Positions 8,494-16,067 of a stretch of DNA of 48,256 nt are shown piece by piece (position 1 is the first letter of the stretch; each line of letters opens with the position of its first letter). The notes beneath the pieces were generated by a model. It saw only the letters and a program-made list of their open reading frames with translations. It had not been told where the DNA came from and did not search any database. The position numbers and the translations under genes were made by a program. The DNA is from Slackia sp. (GTDB lineage Bacteria; Actinomycetota; Coriobacteriia; Coriobacteriales; Eggerthellaceae), in contig JAUNDR010000010.1 in the NCBI GenBank assembly GCA_030525985.1, forward strand, positions 1-48,256. The letters are read 5' to 3'.

Positions 8494-8684
8494 GATAGAG
8501 GGGTGACGGGAGGGGCTTGCGGCCGCATGGCCGTCACGTCGCGATCGGGGATTGCGGCGCTTCGACGGAAGCGCCGCCTTACCTCGTCCAAGGCATCGCC
8601 GATTCGATTCGGGTCGGCATGCTCGCCAGCGTATTTCGCGTTGTCGTCCTTGCGCCCCTCGGTCGCCTCCCGAAAGGAGCAACC

Positions 8685-10331
8685 ATGCGTCAGCCGTCGT
8701 TTTCTCGCCGTCGATTCTCCCAATTGCTCGCCGTGGGCGCTTCGTCCGCCGCGTTCGCGGGCGTGCTCTCGTCGTGTGCGCAATCCGAGTCTTCTGACTC
8801 CGCGCCCGCAGACGAAGCCGCGCAGGAAAAAACCCAGGTCATCGTTTCTATGCCGCCGAACGCCGAGCCCGAGGCCGGTTTCGATCCCTTCGTGGCGTGG
8901 GGTTGCGGCGAACATGTGCACGAGCCGTTGATCCAGTCCACGCTGATTAAAACCGATGCCGATATGGGATTGCACAACGACCTCGCCACGTCGTATGAAT
9001 GCAGCGACGACGGCATGGTGTGGACGTTCAAAATTCGCACCGACGCGAAATTCACGGACGGCGAAGCGCTGACCGCCGAAGACGTCGCCTTCACCATCAA
9101 CGGCATCAAGGAAGCACCTTCTTCGGAAGCGGACTTCTCCATGGTGTCCGAAGCCGTCGCCCTCGATGATGAAACCGTCGAAATCCGCATGGCGCATCCG
9201 TTCAATATTCTTATGTATACCCTGGCAACGGTGGGAATCTGTCCCGCTCATGCCCATGGCGCCGACTACGGCAGCAACCCCATCGGATCGGGCCGTTACA
9301 AGCTTGCGCAGTGGGACCGCGGCCAGCAGATCATCTTCGAGGCGAACCCCGATTATTACGGCGAGCCTCCCGCGATGCAGCGCGTCGTCATCGTGTTCAT
9401 GGACGAAGACGCCTCGCTTGCGGCGGCGCAATCGGGCCAGGTGGATGTGGCGTATACGTCGGCGGCGCTGGCCGATGCCGCGCCCGCGGGCTTCGAGTTG
9501 CTTTCCGTGAAAACAGTGGATTCGCGCGGCATCTCGCTTCCGGTGGTTCCTGCGGGAGCGAAGCGTACGGTCGGAGATGTCGAATACGCTGCCGGCAACG
9601 ATATAACCTGCGATCTTGCGCTGCGACGCGCCATGAATCACGCCGTCGACCGCGAGTTTTTGGTGAAGCGTTCTTTGGGCGGGCATGCGACGCCTGCATT
9701 CAGCCCGTCCGACGGCATGCCGTGGGCGTGCGAAGACATGAAGATCGCCACCGATGTCGAGAAGGCGAAGGCGATTCTCGAGGAAGGCGGCTGGAAGCCG
9801 GGCGACGACGGCGTTTTGGCCAAAGACGGGACGCGCGCGGAGTTTTCGCTGTACTACATGACCAACGACATGATGCGTCAGGCCATGGCGGCCGATTTCG
9901 CCGAACAGATGGCCCCGCTCGGCATCAAGGTGAACGTGGAAGGCAAGGCATGGGAAGACCTCGAGCCGCTTTCGTATTGCGAGGCGCAGCTGTGGGGCTG
10001 GGGTTCGAATTCGCCTATCGAAATCTATAATCTGAACTATTCCGAGGGCACGTCCGATTTCGCCTGCCGCGATAGCGAGACCACCAACGCGTATCTCGAA
10101 CAGGCGGTGTCCACGCCGACGATCGAGGAATCCTACGAGCTGTATCGCAAGGCGCAGTTCGACGGCGAAGAAGGCGTCACGCCCGACACCGATGCGCCGT
10201 GGGTGTGGCTCGCCAATGCCGACCATCTGTACTTCACGCGTGAGGGGTTGAAGGTGGCGGAGCAGAAGCCTCATCCCCACGGACATGGCTGGTCGATCGT
10301 CAACAACGTGGACGAATGGAGCTGGATGTAG
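8685..10331 (+). CDS. nikA: ABC transporter substrate-binding lipoprotein, probable nickel binder (NikA-like)
   Basis: 548-residue family 5 solute-binding protein. The N-terminus has a Tat motif (SRRRF, residues 7-11), a hydrophobic stretch and a lipobox LSSC with Cys31, so it should be exported folded and lipid-anchored outside the membrane. The mature part starts with FDPFVAWGCGEHVHEPLIQSTLI, the form seen in nickel/peptide binders, has GSGRYKL and ANPDYYG, and ends in a His-containing PHPHGHGW. AAAGGAG sits 5 nt before the ATG at 8685. The nickel assignment rests on the upstream tandem NikR-type dyads and the His-rich partner ATPase; a peptide or other metal chelate remains possible. Copy B of the structured repeat begins directly after the stop. 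Confidence 0.82.
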   Translation: MRQPSFSRRRFSQLLAVGASSAAFAGVLSSCAQSESSDSAPADEAAQEKTQVIVSMPPNAEPEAGFDPFVAWGCGEHVHEPLIQSTLIKTDADMGLHNDLATSYECSDDGMVWTFKIRTDAKFTDGEALTAEDVAFTINGIKEAPSSEADFSMVSEAVALDDETVEIRMAHPFNILMYTLATVGICPAHAHGADYGSNPIGSGRYKLAQWDRGQQIIFEANPDYYGEPPAMQRVVIVFMDEDASLAAAQSGQVDVAYTSAALADAAPAGFELLSVKTVDSRGISLPVVPAGAKRTVGDVEYAAGNDITCDLALRRAMNHAVDREFLVKRSLGGHATPAFSPSDGMPWACEDMKIATDVEKAKAILEEGGWKPGDDGVLAKDGTRAEFSLYYMTNDMMRQAMAADFAEQMAPLGIKVNVEGKAWEDLEPLSYCEAQLWGWGSNSPIEIYNLNYSEGTSDFACRDSETTNAYLEQAVSTPTIEESYELYRKAQFDGEEGVTPDTDAPWVWLANADHLYFTREGLKVAEQKPHPHGHGWSIVNNVDEWSWM

Positions 10332-10538
10332 GTTGTGCCGTTCCACCGAACGGCACAACGGGGTCGTCCGGCTGCGGACGGGCGGGGCGGCGCATTCAGC
10401 GCTCCAGACGGGGCTCGCGTACCTTAAGTACGCCACGCTCCGCCTTCACGCCGACTGCATCCGCCGCGCCCGCCCTCGCCTGCGTTGCGGCGACCGGGAA
10501 GCGACGGGCGATTCGACTTGCAGCGACGTTGCTGTCGG
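10332..10538 (+). repeat. Structured intergenic repeat, copy B
   Basis: Second copy of the element at 6616, again starting on the base after a stop codon (nikA). Hairpin 1 (10332-10343 with 10348-10359) is perfect like that of copy A although four base pairs differ, all compensated. The stretch with GGGTCGTCCGGCTGCGGACG is unchanged. The G-rich stem keeps pairing through one G-U (10381-10389 with 10436-10444), and the inner hairpin GCGTAC-CTTAA-GTACGC is at 10417-10433. The element probably acts at the RNA level, for example to raise nikA message relative to the permeases. Confidence 0.8.
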
Positions 10539-10850
10539 ATAGGGCGCTTCGCCTTGCCGCCGCGCCCGCCCTCATCTACGGTTCGGCGACTGGATGACGG
10601 GGCGAATCGTTCGCCCTCGTCTGCGCTTCGGCCGCCGGGCTGCTTTAAGCCGGCGGGGTATCGCCTCCCTCGTCTGCGCCGGGCGATCGGGATGGGGCGA
10701 TTCGACCTGCGGTGCCGCTATCGGCTCAGCCTCGTTTCTCCGTGTCCTGGTCGCGCGATTGCTGCGCGATTCTTGGGCCGGTCATATCGATTGTCGCGGC
10801 GGCAGGCGGCTTTCGCCTGCGTTTCGGCTACCGGAGGAGGTTTCTGATCG
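10539..10850 (+). repeat. Degenerate short-repeat cluster between nikA and nikB
   Basis: The gap up to nikB (10332-10914, 583 nt) carries no gene. After copy B it contains diverged short modules: variants of GCGTTGCGGCGACC (near 10577, 10622 and 10813) and GGCGATTCGACCTGC (near 10503 and 10693), both motifs also found in copy A. This looks like decayed or partial copies of the same element. I see no open frame worth calling, on either strand. Confidence 0.5.
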
Positions 10851-10914
10851 GTCGGCCGAATGCCGTTGCCGACCGAAGCATTCCGCCTTAAGAAGAAAGA
10901 TAGAATACCGATTC

Positions 10915-11901
10915 ATGGTCAAATTCATCGCGCGACATATCGTGAAGTTCATCCTGCTGATGATCGCCGTGAGCGTTGTGGCGTTCGTGCTGGTGGCGCT
11001 TTCCCCGATCGACCCGGTGCAGGCGAACTCCGGCCAGGCCGCCCTTGCATCCATGAGCGCCGAGAAAAAAGCGCAGCTCGCCGCCTATTGGGGAACCGAC
11101 CTTCCGCTGTGGCAGCGTTATGGCGAATGGGCCGCATCGGCGTTGCAGGGCGATATGGGGCAGAGCCTGCGCTATAACGCGCCCGTCGTCGACGTGATCG
11201 CCTGGCGCGCAGGAAATTCCCTTTTGCTGATGGGTTGCGCGTGGGTTTTTTCGGGCGTGCTGGGATTCGTGCTCGGCGTGGCGTCGGGTCTGCATCGCGG
11301 CAGCCTGCTCGACCGCATCGTGCGCGCGTACTGCTATATCCTGGCCTCGACGCCGACGTTTTGGCTCGGGCTGATCGCGCTCGTGGTATTCGGCGTGGCG
11401 TTGGGGTGGTTTCCCATCGGGTTCTCGGTGCCTATCGGCATGGCGGCCGAGGATGTGGGCATCGGCGACATTCTCTATCACATGATCTTGCCTGCTTCGG
11501 TACTGTCGTTTCTCGGCGTTGCGAACATCGCGCTGCATACGCGCGAGAAGACGATCGACGTCATGGGGTCGCAATATATACGCTTCGCCCGTGCTCAGGG
11601 GCAATCGCCGGCAGCCGCGTTTCGCAGGCATGGATTGCGCAACGTCGCCCTGCCCGCCATCACGCTGCAATTCGCTTCCATTTCCGAGATTTTCGGCGGA
11701 TCGGTGCTGGTCGAGCAGGTGTTTTCCTATCCGGGTCTGGGTCAGGCGGCGGTGACGGCGGGCCTCGGGGGCGATGCCCCTCTGCTTGTAGGCATCGCGC
11801 TTGTTTCCGCCGCCATCGTGTTCGGAGGCAATCTGGCGGCGAATATCCTTTACGGCGTCATAGATCCGCGTATCAGAAAGGGGGCCGTCCGTGCGCTCTA
11901 G
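10915..11901 (+). CDS. nikB: ABC transporter permease, first (NikB-like)
   Basis: 328-residue inner-membrane permease of the DppB/NikB type. It opens with an N-terminal membrane span (residues about 8-30, ARHIVKFILLMIAVSVVAFVLV), followed by an external segment, then about five further hydrophobic spans. A coupling-loop region around GSQYIRFARAQGQSPAAAFRRHGLRN carries the EAA-like signature. The C-terminal part SVLVEQVFSYPGLGQ is typical of the family. The start ATG at 10915 has only a weak purine-rich site upstream; the long open frame before it is repeat-derived. It pairs with the next gene as the heterodimeric channel and overlaps it by 11 nt. Nickel specificity is inferred from context. 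Confidence 0.85.
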   Translation: MVKFIARHIVKFILLMIAVSVVAFVLVALSPIDPVQANSGQAALASMSAEKKAQLAAYWGTDLPLWQRYGEWAASALQGDMGQSLRYNAPVVDVIAWRAGNSLLLMGCAWVFSGVLGFVLGVASGLHRGSLLDRIVRAYCYILASTPTFWLGLIALVVFGVALGWFPIGFSVPIGMAAEDVGIGDILYHMILPASVLSFLGVANIALHTREKTIDVMGSQYIRFARAQGQSPAAAFRRHGLRNVALPAITLQFASISEIFGGSVLVEQVFSYPGLGQAAVTAGLGGDAPLLVGIALVSAAIVFGGNLAANILYGVIDPRIRKGAVRAL

Positions 11902-12754
11902 CGTTGTCCAAGCCGCCCCCGCGCGCCGCGTATTGCAGGCGCCCGCGCATCGCCGCACGTCTTCGCGCAGGCGCACGCTTGCCACGACCGTCTTCGCTCT
12001 TGCGGTTCTGACTTGCGTGGTCGTCGCCGGCGTGGCGCTTGCGGGCGCCGCCGTGCAAACCGACATGAATGCGCGTTCGCTCGCTCCCTCTTTCGAGCAT
12101 CCCTTCGGCACCGACCGTTTGGGGCATGACATGCTGGTGCGCACGGTTGCGGGCCTTGCCCAAAGCGTGCTGATCGGTCTTTTGGCCGCAGGCGCGAGCG
12201 CATGCATCGCGCTGGCGTTGGGATGCGCCGCGGCCCTTGGCGGACGCAAGGTCGACGCCGCCATCACCTGGCTGATCGACCTCATGCTGGGCATTCCCCA
12301 TATCGTGCTGCTCATTTTGATCTCGTACGCCATGGGCAAAGGTTTTCTTGGCGTGGTGGTGGGCATCGCGCTCACGCATTGGCCTGGCCTGGCGCGCGTG
12401 GTGCGCGCCGAGGTGCTGCAGGTGAAAAACGCGCCGTACGTCATGCTGGCGCGCAAGCTGGGCGCATCGCGCTTCCAGGTCGCCGTCAGGCATGTTCTGC
12501 CCCATGTTCTGCCCATCCTGCTGTTTCCCCATGCCGTGCTGCACGAGGCGTCCGTGACGTTTCTGGGCTTCGGGCTTTCGCCCGAATCGGCGGCCATCGG
12601 CATCATCCTGTCGGAATCGATGAGCTATCTTTCGGCGGGCATGTGGTGGCTGGCGGCGTTTCCGGGCATCGCGCTGGTGGCGACGGTGATGCTGTTCGAC
12701 GCGGTGGGGCAGGGGCTGCGGCGCCTGACCGATCCGGCGACGGCGCAGGAATAG
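11891..12754 (+). CDS. nikC: ABC transporter permease, second (NikC-like)
   Basis: 287-residue permease of the DppC/NikC type. It starts at GTG 11891 with AAGGGGG about 6 nt upstream, inside the end of nikB, so the two are translationally coupled. After a basic N-terminus and a first span (about residues 33-55) comes the family segment HPFGTDRLGHDMLVRT, then a run of hydrophobic spans and the coupling loop VMLARKLGASRFQVAVRHVLPHVLP. The C-terminal SVTFLGFGLSPESAAIGIILSES is characteristic. It forms the transmembrane channel with the preceding permease. Confidence 0.87.
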   Translation: MRSSVVQAAPARRVLQAPAHRRTSSRRRTLATTVFALAVLTCVVVAGVALAGAAVQTDMNARSLAPSFEHPFGTDRLGHDMLVRTVAGLAQSVLIGLLAAGASACIALALGCAAALGGRKVDAAITWLIDLMLGIPHIVLLILISYAMGKGFLGVVVGIALTHWPGLARVVRAEVLQVKNAPYVMLARKLGASRFQVAVRHVLPHVLPILLFPHAVLHEASVTFLGFGLSPESAAIGIILSESMSYLSAGMWWLAAFPGIALVATVMLFDAVGQGLRRLTDPATAQE

Positions 12755-12762
12755 GAGGCGCG

Positions 12763-13860
12763 ATGTCTGCATTGCGAAAAGACGACGAGCTGCGCGCCGA
12801 TTGCGCCGCCGCATCCGCGTGCGATGCCTCTCGCGTGTCCGAGAACGCCGAGCTTTCGGGTATGACGCAAGCGTCCGAGACGAGCCGTTCGCTCGATGGC
12901 GTCCATGCGACAGACGCGTGCGCTGCGTCCGAGCCGCACCACGAGATCCATCGCGATGGGCATGCGCACCATCGCCATACGCACGCGTGCGATTCCCACC
13001 ATGCGGGCGGTCATCATTTGCTGCAGGTCGAAGATCTGAGCGTGTCGTTTTCGATGTACGACGATGCTCCCGGATCGGGGTTTCTCTCATGGATTTCGGC
13101 GCCGCAGCATACGGTGGAGGTCATCCATGGACTGAACATCGGCGTGCACGCGGGCGAAATCGTGGCGATCGTGGGCGCGTCCGGTTCAGGCAAAACGCTT
13201 CTCGCCGATGCCATTTTGGGAATTTCTCCCGAAAACGCGCTGGTGACGGGACGTATTTGGTTCGACGGTGTCGAGCAGGACGCGCAGGGCCTCGCCAATC
13301 TGAGGGGTAGCGATATCGCGTTCGTGCCGCAAAGCGTGGAATCGCTCGATCCGTTGATGAAAGTGGGCAGGCAGGTCGAGCTGTTCGCGCGTGGGGCATC
13401 GCCCGACCAGGCGCGTGCTCGGCGCAAAGCGGTGTTCGCGCGGTACGGATTAGACGATGCGGCCGCCGAACTGTATCCGTTCGAACTATCGGGCGGGATG
13501 GCGCGCCGCGTGCTTCTGGCATGCGCGCTCGTGAACGAGCCGCGGCTGATCATCGCCGACGAACCGACGCCCGGGCTCGATCTCGAGCTCGCCGTGCGTG
13601 CGATGGGGGATTTTCGCGCCTTCGCCGATGCGGGCGGCGGCGTGCTTCTGATCACGCATGATATCGAGTTGGTGCTGCGCGTGGCCGACCGCATCGCGGT
13701 GTTCGAGGGCGGAACGGTGGTCGAAGAAACCGCCGTGGCGAATTTCGCATCGCCCGAACTGCTGCGCCATCCTTTCAGCCGTGCGTTGTGGGCGGCGCTT
13801 CCCGAGCATGGGTTTGCGGGCGGCGAGGTGTGCGAACAGGAAGGAGCGGGCGATGCTTGA
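12763..13860 (+). CDS. nikD: ABC transporter ATPase with His-rich N-terminal extension (NikD-like)
   Basis: 365 residues. The nucleotide-binding domain starts near residue 87: Walker A GASGSGKT at 138-145, signature LSGGM from 242, Walker B LIIADEPT near 262 and the H-loop in LLITHDIE. Before it is an extension of about 85 residues, with 12 histidines between 59 and 85 (HH, H-x3-H, HAHHRHTH, HH, HH) plus Cys53 and Cys76. Such patches bind nickel, cobalt or zinc in other proteins, for example nickel chaperones. Here it may store or sense metal at the cytoplasmic face; that role is inference. GGAGG lies 6 nt before the ATG. It overlaps the next gene by 8 nt. Confidence 0.87.
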   Translation: MSALRKDDELRADCAAASACDASRVSENAELSGMTQASETSRSLDGVHATDACAASEPHHEIHRDGHAHHRHTHACDSHHAGGHHLLQVEDLSVSFSMYDDAPGSGFLSWISAPQHTVEVIHGLNIGVHAGEIVAIVGASGSGKTLLADAILGISPENALVTGRIWFDGVEQDAQGLANLRGSDIAFVPQSVESLDPLMKVGRQVELFARGASPDQARARRKAVFARYGLDDAAAELYPFELSGGMARRVLLACALVNEPRLIIADEPTPGLDLELAVRAMGDFRAFADAGGGVLLITHDIELVLRVADRIAVFEGGTVVEETAVANFASPELLRHPFSRALWAALPEHGFAGGEVCEQEGAGDA

Positions 13861-14449
13861 AGCGCATGACCTGGAGTTTTCGTACGGCGCTGCGCCGATT
13901 ATCGCGGGGTTCGACATAGGCATCGCCCCAGGAGAGCGCGTGGCCGTATCCGCCCCGTCGGGGCGCGGGAAAACCACGCTGTGCCAATTGCTCGCAGGGT
14001 ATCTGCGGCCGCAGTGCGGCAGCGTGACGCTCGACGGCGCTCCTCTGCCGACGGGCGGGCCCGCGCCCGTGCAAATGATCTGGCAGCATCCCGAACGCAT
14101 GCTCGACCCGCTGCTCACCATGGAGAAAAGCCTTGCCGAATGCCCCTGCGATGCCGAAACGCTTGGCGAGCTGCGCGAGGCGATCGGCGTGCGCGACGCT
14201 TGGTTGACGCGTCGTCCGCGCGAGCTTTCGGGCGGCGAGCTGCAGCGCGTCTGCATCGTGCGCGCCCTTGCGTGCAATCCCCGCTATCTGATCTGCGACG
14301 AGATATCAACTATGCTCGACGCATTGACGCAGGCGGACATCTGGGCGCGCCTTATGGCCTGGTCGGATGAGCGCGGAGCGGGCATGGCGGTAGTGTCGCA
14401 TTCGCCCGCGCTGACCGCGCGCGTCGCCACGAGAACGGTGGAGCTGTAG
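13853..14449 (+). CDS. nikE: ABC transporter ATPase, short (NikE-like)
   Basis: 198 residues, second ATPase of the importer. Walker A APSGRGKTT (34-42), Q-loop in QMIWQHP, signature LSGGELQR (about 125-132), Walker B YLICDEIS (about 145-152) and switch His in VVSHSP are all intact, so it should be active. It stops soon after the H-loop, while NikE and OppF proteins run to about 260-330 residues with a C-terminal extension. The ATG at 13853 overlaps the end of the first ATPase gene and has AAGGAG upstream. It ends the operon. Confidence 0.85.
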   Translation: MLEAHDLEFSYGAAPIIAGFDIGIAPGERVAVSAPSGRGKTTLCQLLAGYLRPQCGSVTLDGAPLPTGGPAPVQMIWQHPERMLDPLLTMEKSLAECPCDAETLGELREAIGVRDAWLTRRPRELSGGELQRVCIVRALACNPRYLICDEISTMLDALTQADIWARLMAWSDERGAGMAVVSHSPALTARVATRTVEL

Positions 14450-14602
14450 CGTTTCGGAAGATGCGCCGCCATCTGTCGTTTCCGGACGATTCCGATTCGG
14501 CGCGGCGTTCGTTTCGTGCATTGCGTCGGCGTCGCTTCATCTCCTTAGGGCCTTTCGGTTCCTGCGGCCGTCGCCGGCTCGTTACCGTTTCGCTCCGCAA
14601 AC

Positions 14603-14619
14603 GAGGCTTCGCCTCTTTT
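14603..14619 (+). terminator. Probable terminator after the nik operon
   Basis: GAGGC-TTC-GCCTC followed by TTTT, about 155 nt beyond the last nik stop. The stem is short but GC-rich. The remaining gap 14450-14781 shows no gene. Confidence 0.55.
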
Positions 14620-14781
14620 CCGTACGGCCTCCCTGGCAGTGCCGCGTGCATGTCGGTTCGCCGCCTTCTCGCGGCATCCGTCATCGTCGTTCTCGCCAAA
14701 AGGATTCAGACGCGCTAGGATGGGCGATTGCCGTTTGTGTCCGTGCGCTCAGCCGCACGTTCGTTCGAAAGGAAAAGCCTC

Positions 14782-15804
14782 ATGCGCACCGCGCGTTCTC
14801 GTATGCCGAAGAATTTCTCGCTCGAAGACCGTTTGGCGGCCTGCGCCGAAGCGGTGGAGTCGAACCCGAGCGTGTGGGCGGGGCAGTGGCGCTCCTGGAT
14901 GCCTTGCATGAAATCCGCTGTCGCGTCGGACGCGGATACGATCGCTGCGGCGATGGGCGGATCGGACGATGCGCTCGAAGCATGTCGAGCGGGCGCTTCC
15001 GCTATCGAGATGACGGGTGGGTCGTCCTCCGAGACCGATTCCGTTTCCGTTTCCCCTGTTCTGCGACTCGAATCGCCGCGCACTCCCTATGCCCGCGTAT
15101 GTCTCGATCTGGGCTGCGGCAAGGGCGAATACACGGTGGCGTGCGCGAAGGCGAACCCCGACACGCTGTTCATCGGGCTCGACATCGAGGGCGTATGCGT
15201 GATGCGCGGCGCCGAACGCGCGCTCGCCGAAGGCGTGGCCAATGCGGTGTTCGTGTTCGAGGAGAATCCCGATTTGGATTTGTCCACGCTGTTCGCGCCA
15301 GGCGAGCTCGATGCCATCCTGCTCAATTTCCCCACGCCGTTTCCGAAAAAGAAAAAGGCGCCGCTGCGCTTGACGTACGTGGACAGGCTCATGGCGTATC
15401 GTCCGTTGCTGGCGGAAAAAGGCGTCGTGCGCCTGCGCACCGACAGTCAGCCGCTGCGCGATTTCTCGCTCACGCAGCTCGAGCTTGCGGGCTATGACGT
15501 GCGCTGGAATACCGATGACGTGCGCTCGAAGTTTCCCGACGAGCCGTGGAGCGGCTATGAGAACAAGCTGGTCGCGCAGGGTGCCACGGTGTACGGGTTC
15601 GAAGCCGTGCCGCAGCGCCCCGGTCCCGATCCGGATGCCATCGTGCAGACCGCTCCTTTGAGCCTGGTGAGCTATTTGCCTGAAGATATCGAAAGCCTGG
15701 ATTACGTTCCCCATGGCATGCAGGGATGCGTGAACAACATGAAGGGTCGCCGCGCGAACCGTCGCGCCAAAGGCCTGCCCGAATGGACGCGTCCGATTAT
15801 TTGA
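14782..15804 (+). CDS. trmB: tRNA (guanine-N7)-methyltransferase TrmB with long N-terminal extension
   Basis: Uses S-adenosylmethionine to methylate N7 of G46 in the tRNA variable loop; cytoplasmic. 340 residues from the ATG at 14782, preceded by GAAAGGAAA. The SAM-binding motif DLGCGKG is at 109-115, FIGLDIEG near 130, and the family motif NFPTPFPKKKK near 184, then RLRTDSQPLRDFSLTQLELAGYD. Most TrmB proteins are about 215-240 residues. The extra length is a roughly 100-residue N-terminus (beginning MRTARSRMPKNFSLEDRLAA, then a Ser/Ala/Glu-rich stretch) and a C-terminal tail. The basic first 20 residues look conserved in type and may touch tRNA. Confidence 0.88.
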   Translation: MRTARSRMPKNFSLEDRLAACAEAVESNPSVWAGQWRSWMPCMKSAVASDADTIAAAMGGSDDALEACRAGASAIEMTGGSSSETDSVSVSPVLRLESPRTPYARVCLDLGCGKGEYTVACAKANPDTLFIGLDIEGVCVMRGAERALAEGVANAVFVFEENPDLDLSTLFAPGELDAILLNFPTPFPKKKKAPLRLTYVDRLMAYRPLLAEKGVVRLRTDSQPLRDFSLTQLELAGYDVRWNTDDVRSKFPDEPWSGYENKLVAQGATVYGFEAVPQRPGPDPDAIVQTAPLSLVSYLPEDIESLDYVPHGMQGCVNNMKGRRANRRAKGLPEWTRPII

Positions 15805-16023
15805 CGACCTGTCCGATGTGCCCGGCGCTGCGATTCCCGAGACTCTTTTCAACGAGGGGCTTTCGGGATTTTCTGCCCGTGCTCGCTCGCATTGCGGTGT
15901 AAGGCATGGCTTCATGGGAGTCGGCGGTTTTTGCGACATGGCGATCGGCACGGACCCCCGCCTTCATTCCTGCCGATTGCATGGGTTCGCATCTGTGGTC
16001 GCGGCGGTCCTTTCGGCCTGCGT

Positions 16024-16029
16024 TATACT
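16024..16029 (+). promoter_or_regulatory. -10 element upstream of glmU
   Basis: TATACT about 39 nt before the glmU start; no clear -35. The rest of the gap 15805-16067 holds nothing I can name. Confidence 0.4.
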
Positions 16030-16067
16030 GCGCGTGTCTTTATTGTCGATGCGAAGAAGGTTCTCGC

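Noticed and set aside
6616-10538. Copies A and B as ends of a composite mobile element carrying the second DUF917 and nikA
   Set aside because: The copies have no terminal inverted repeats, no target duplication is seen, no transposase lies between them, and base composition does not change.
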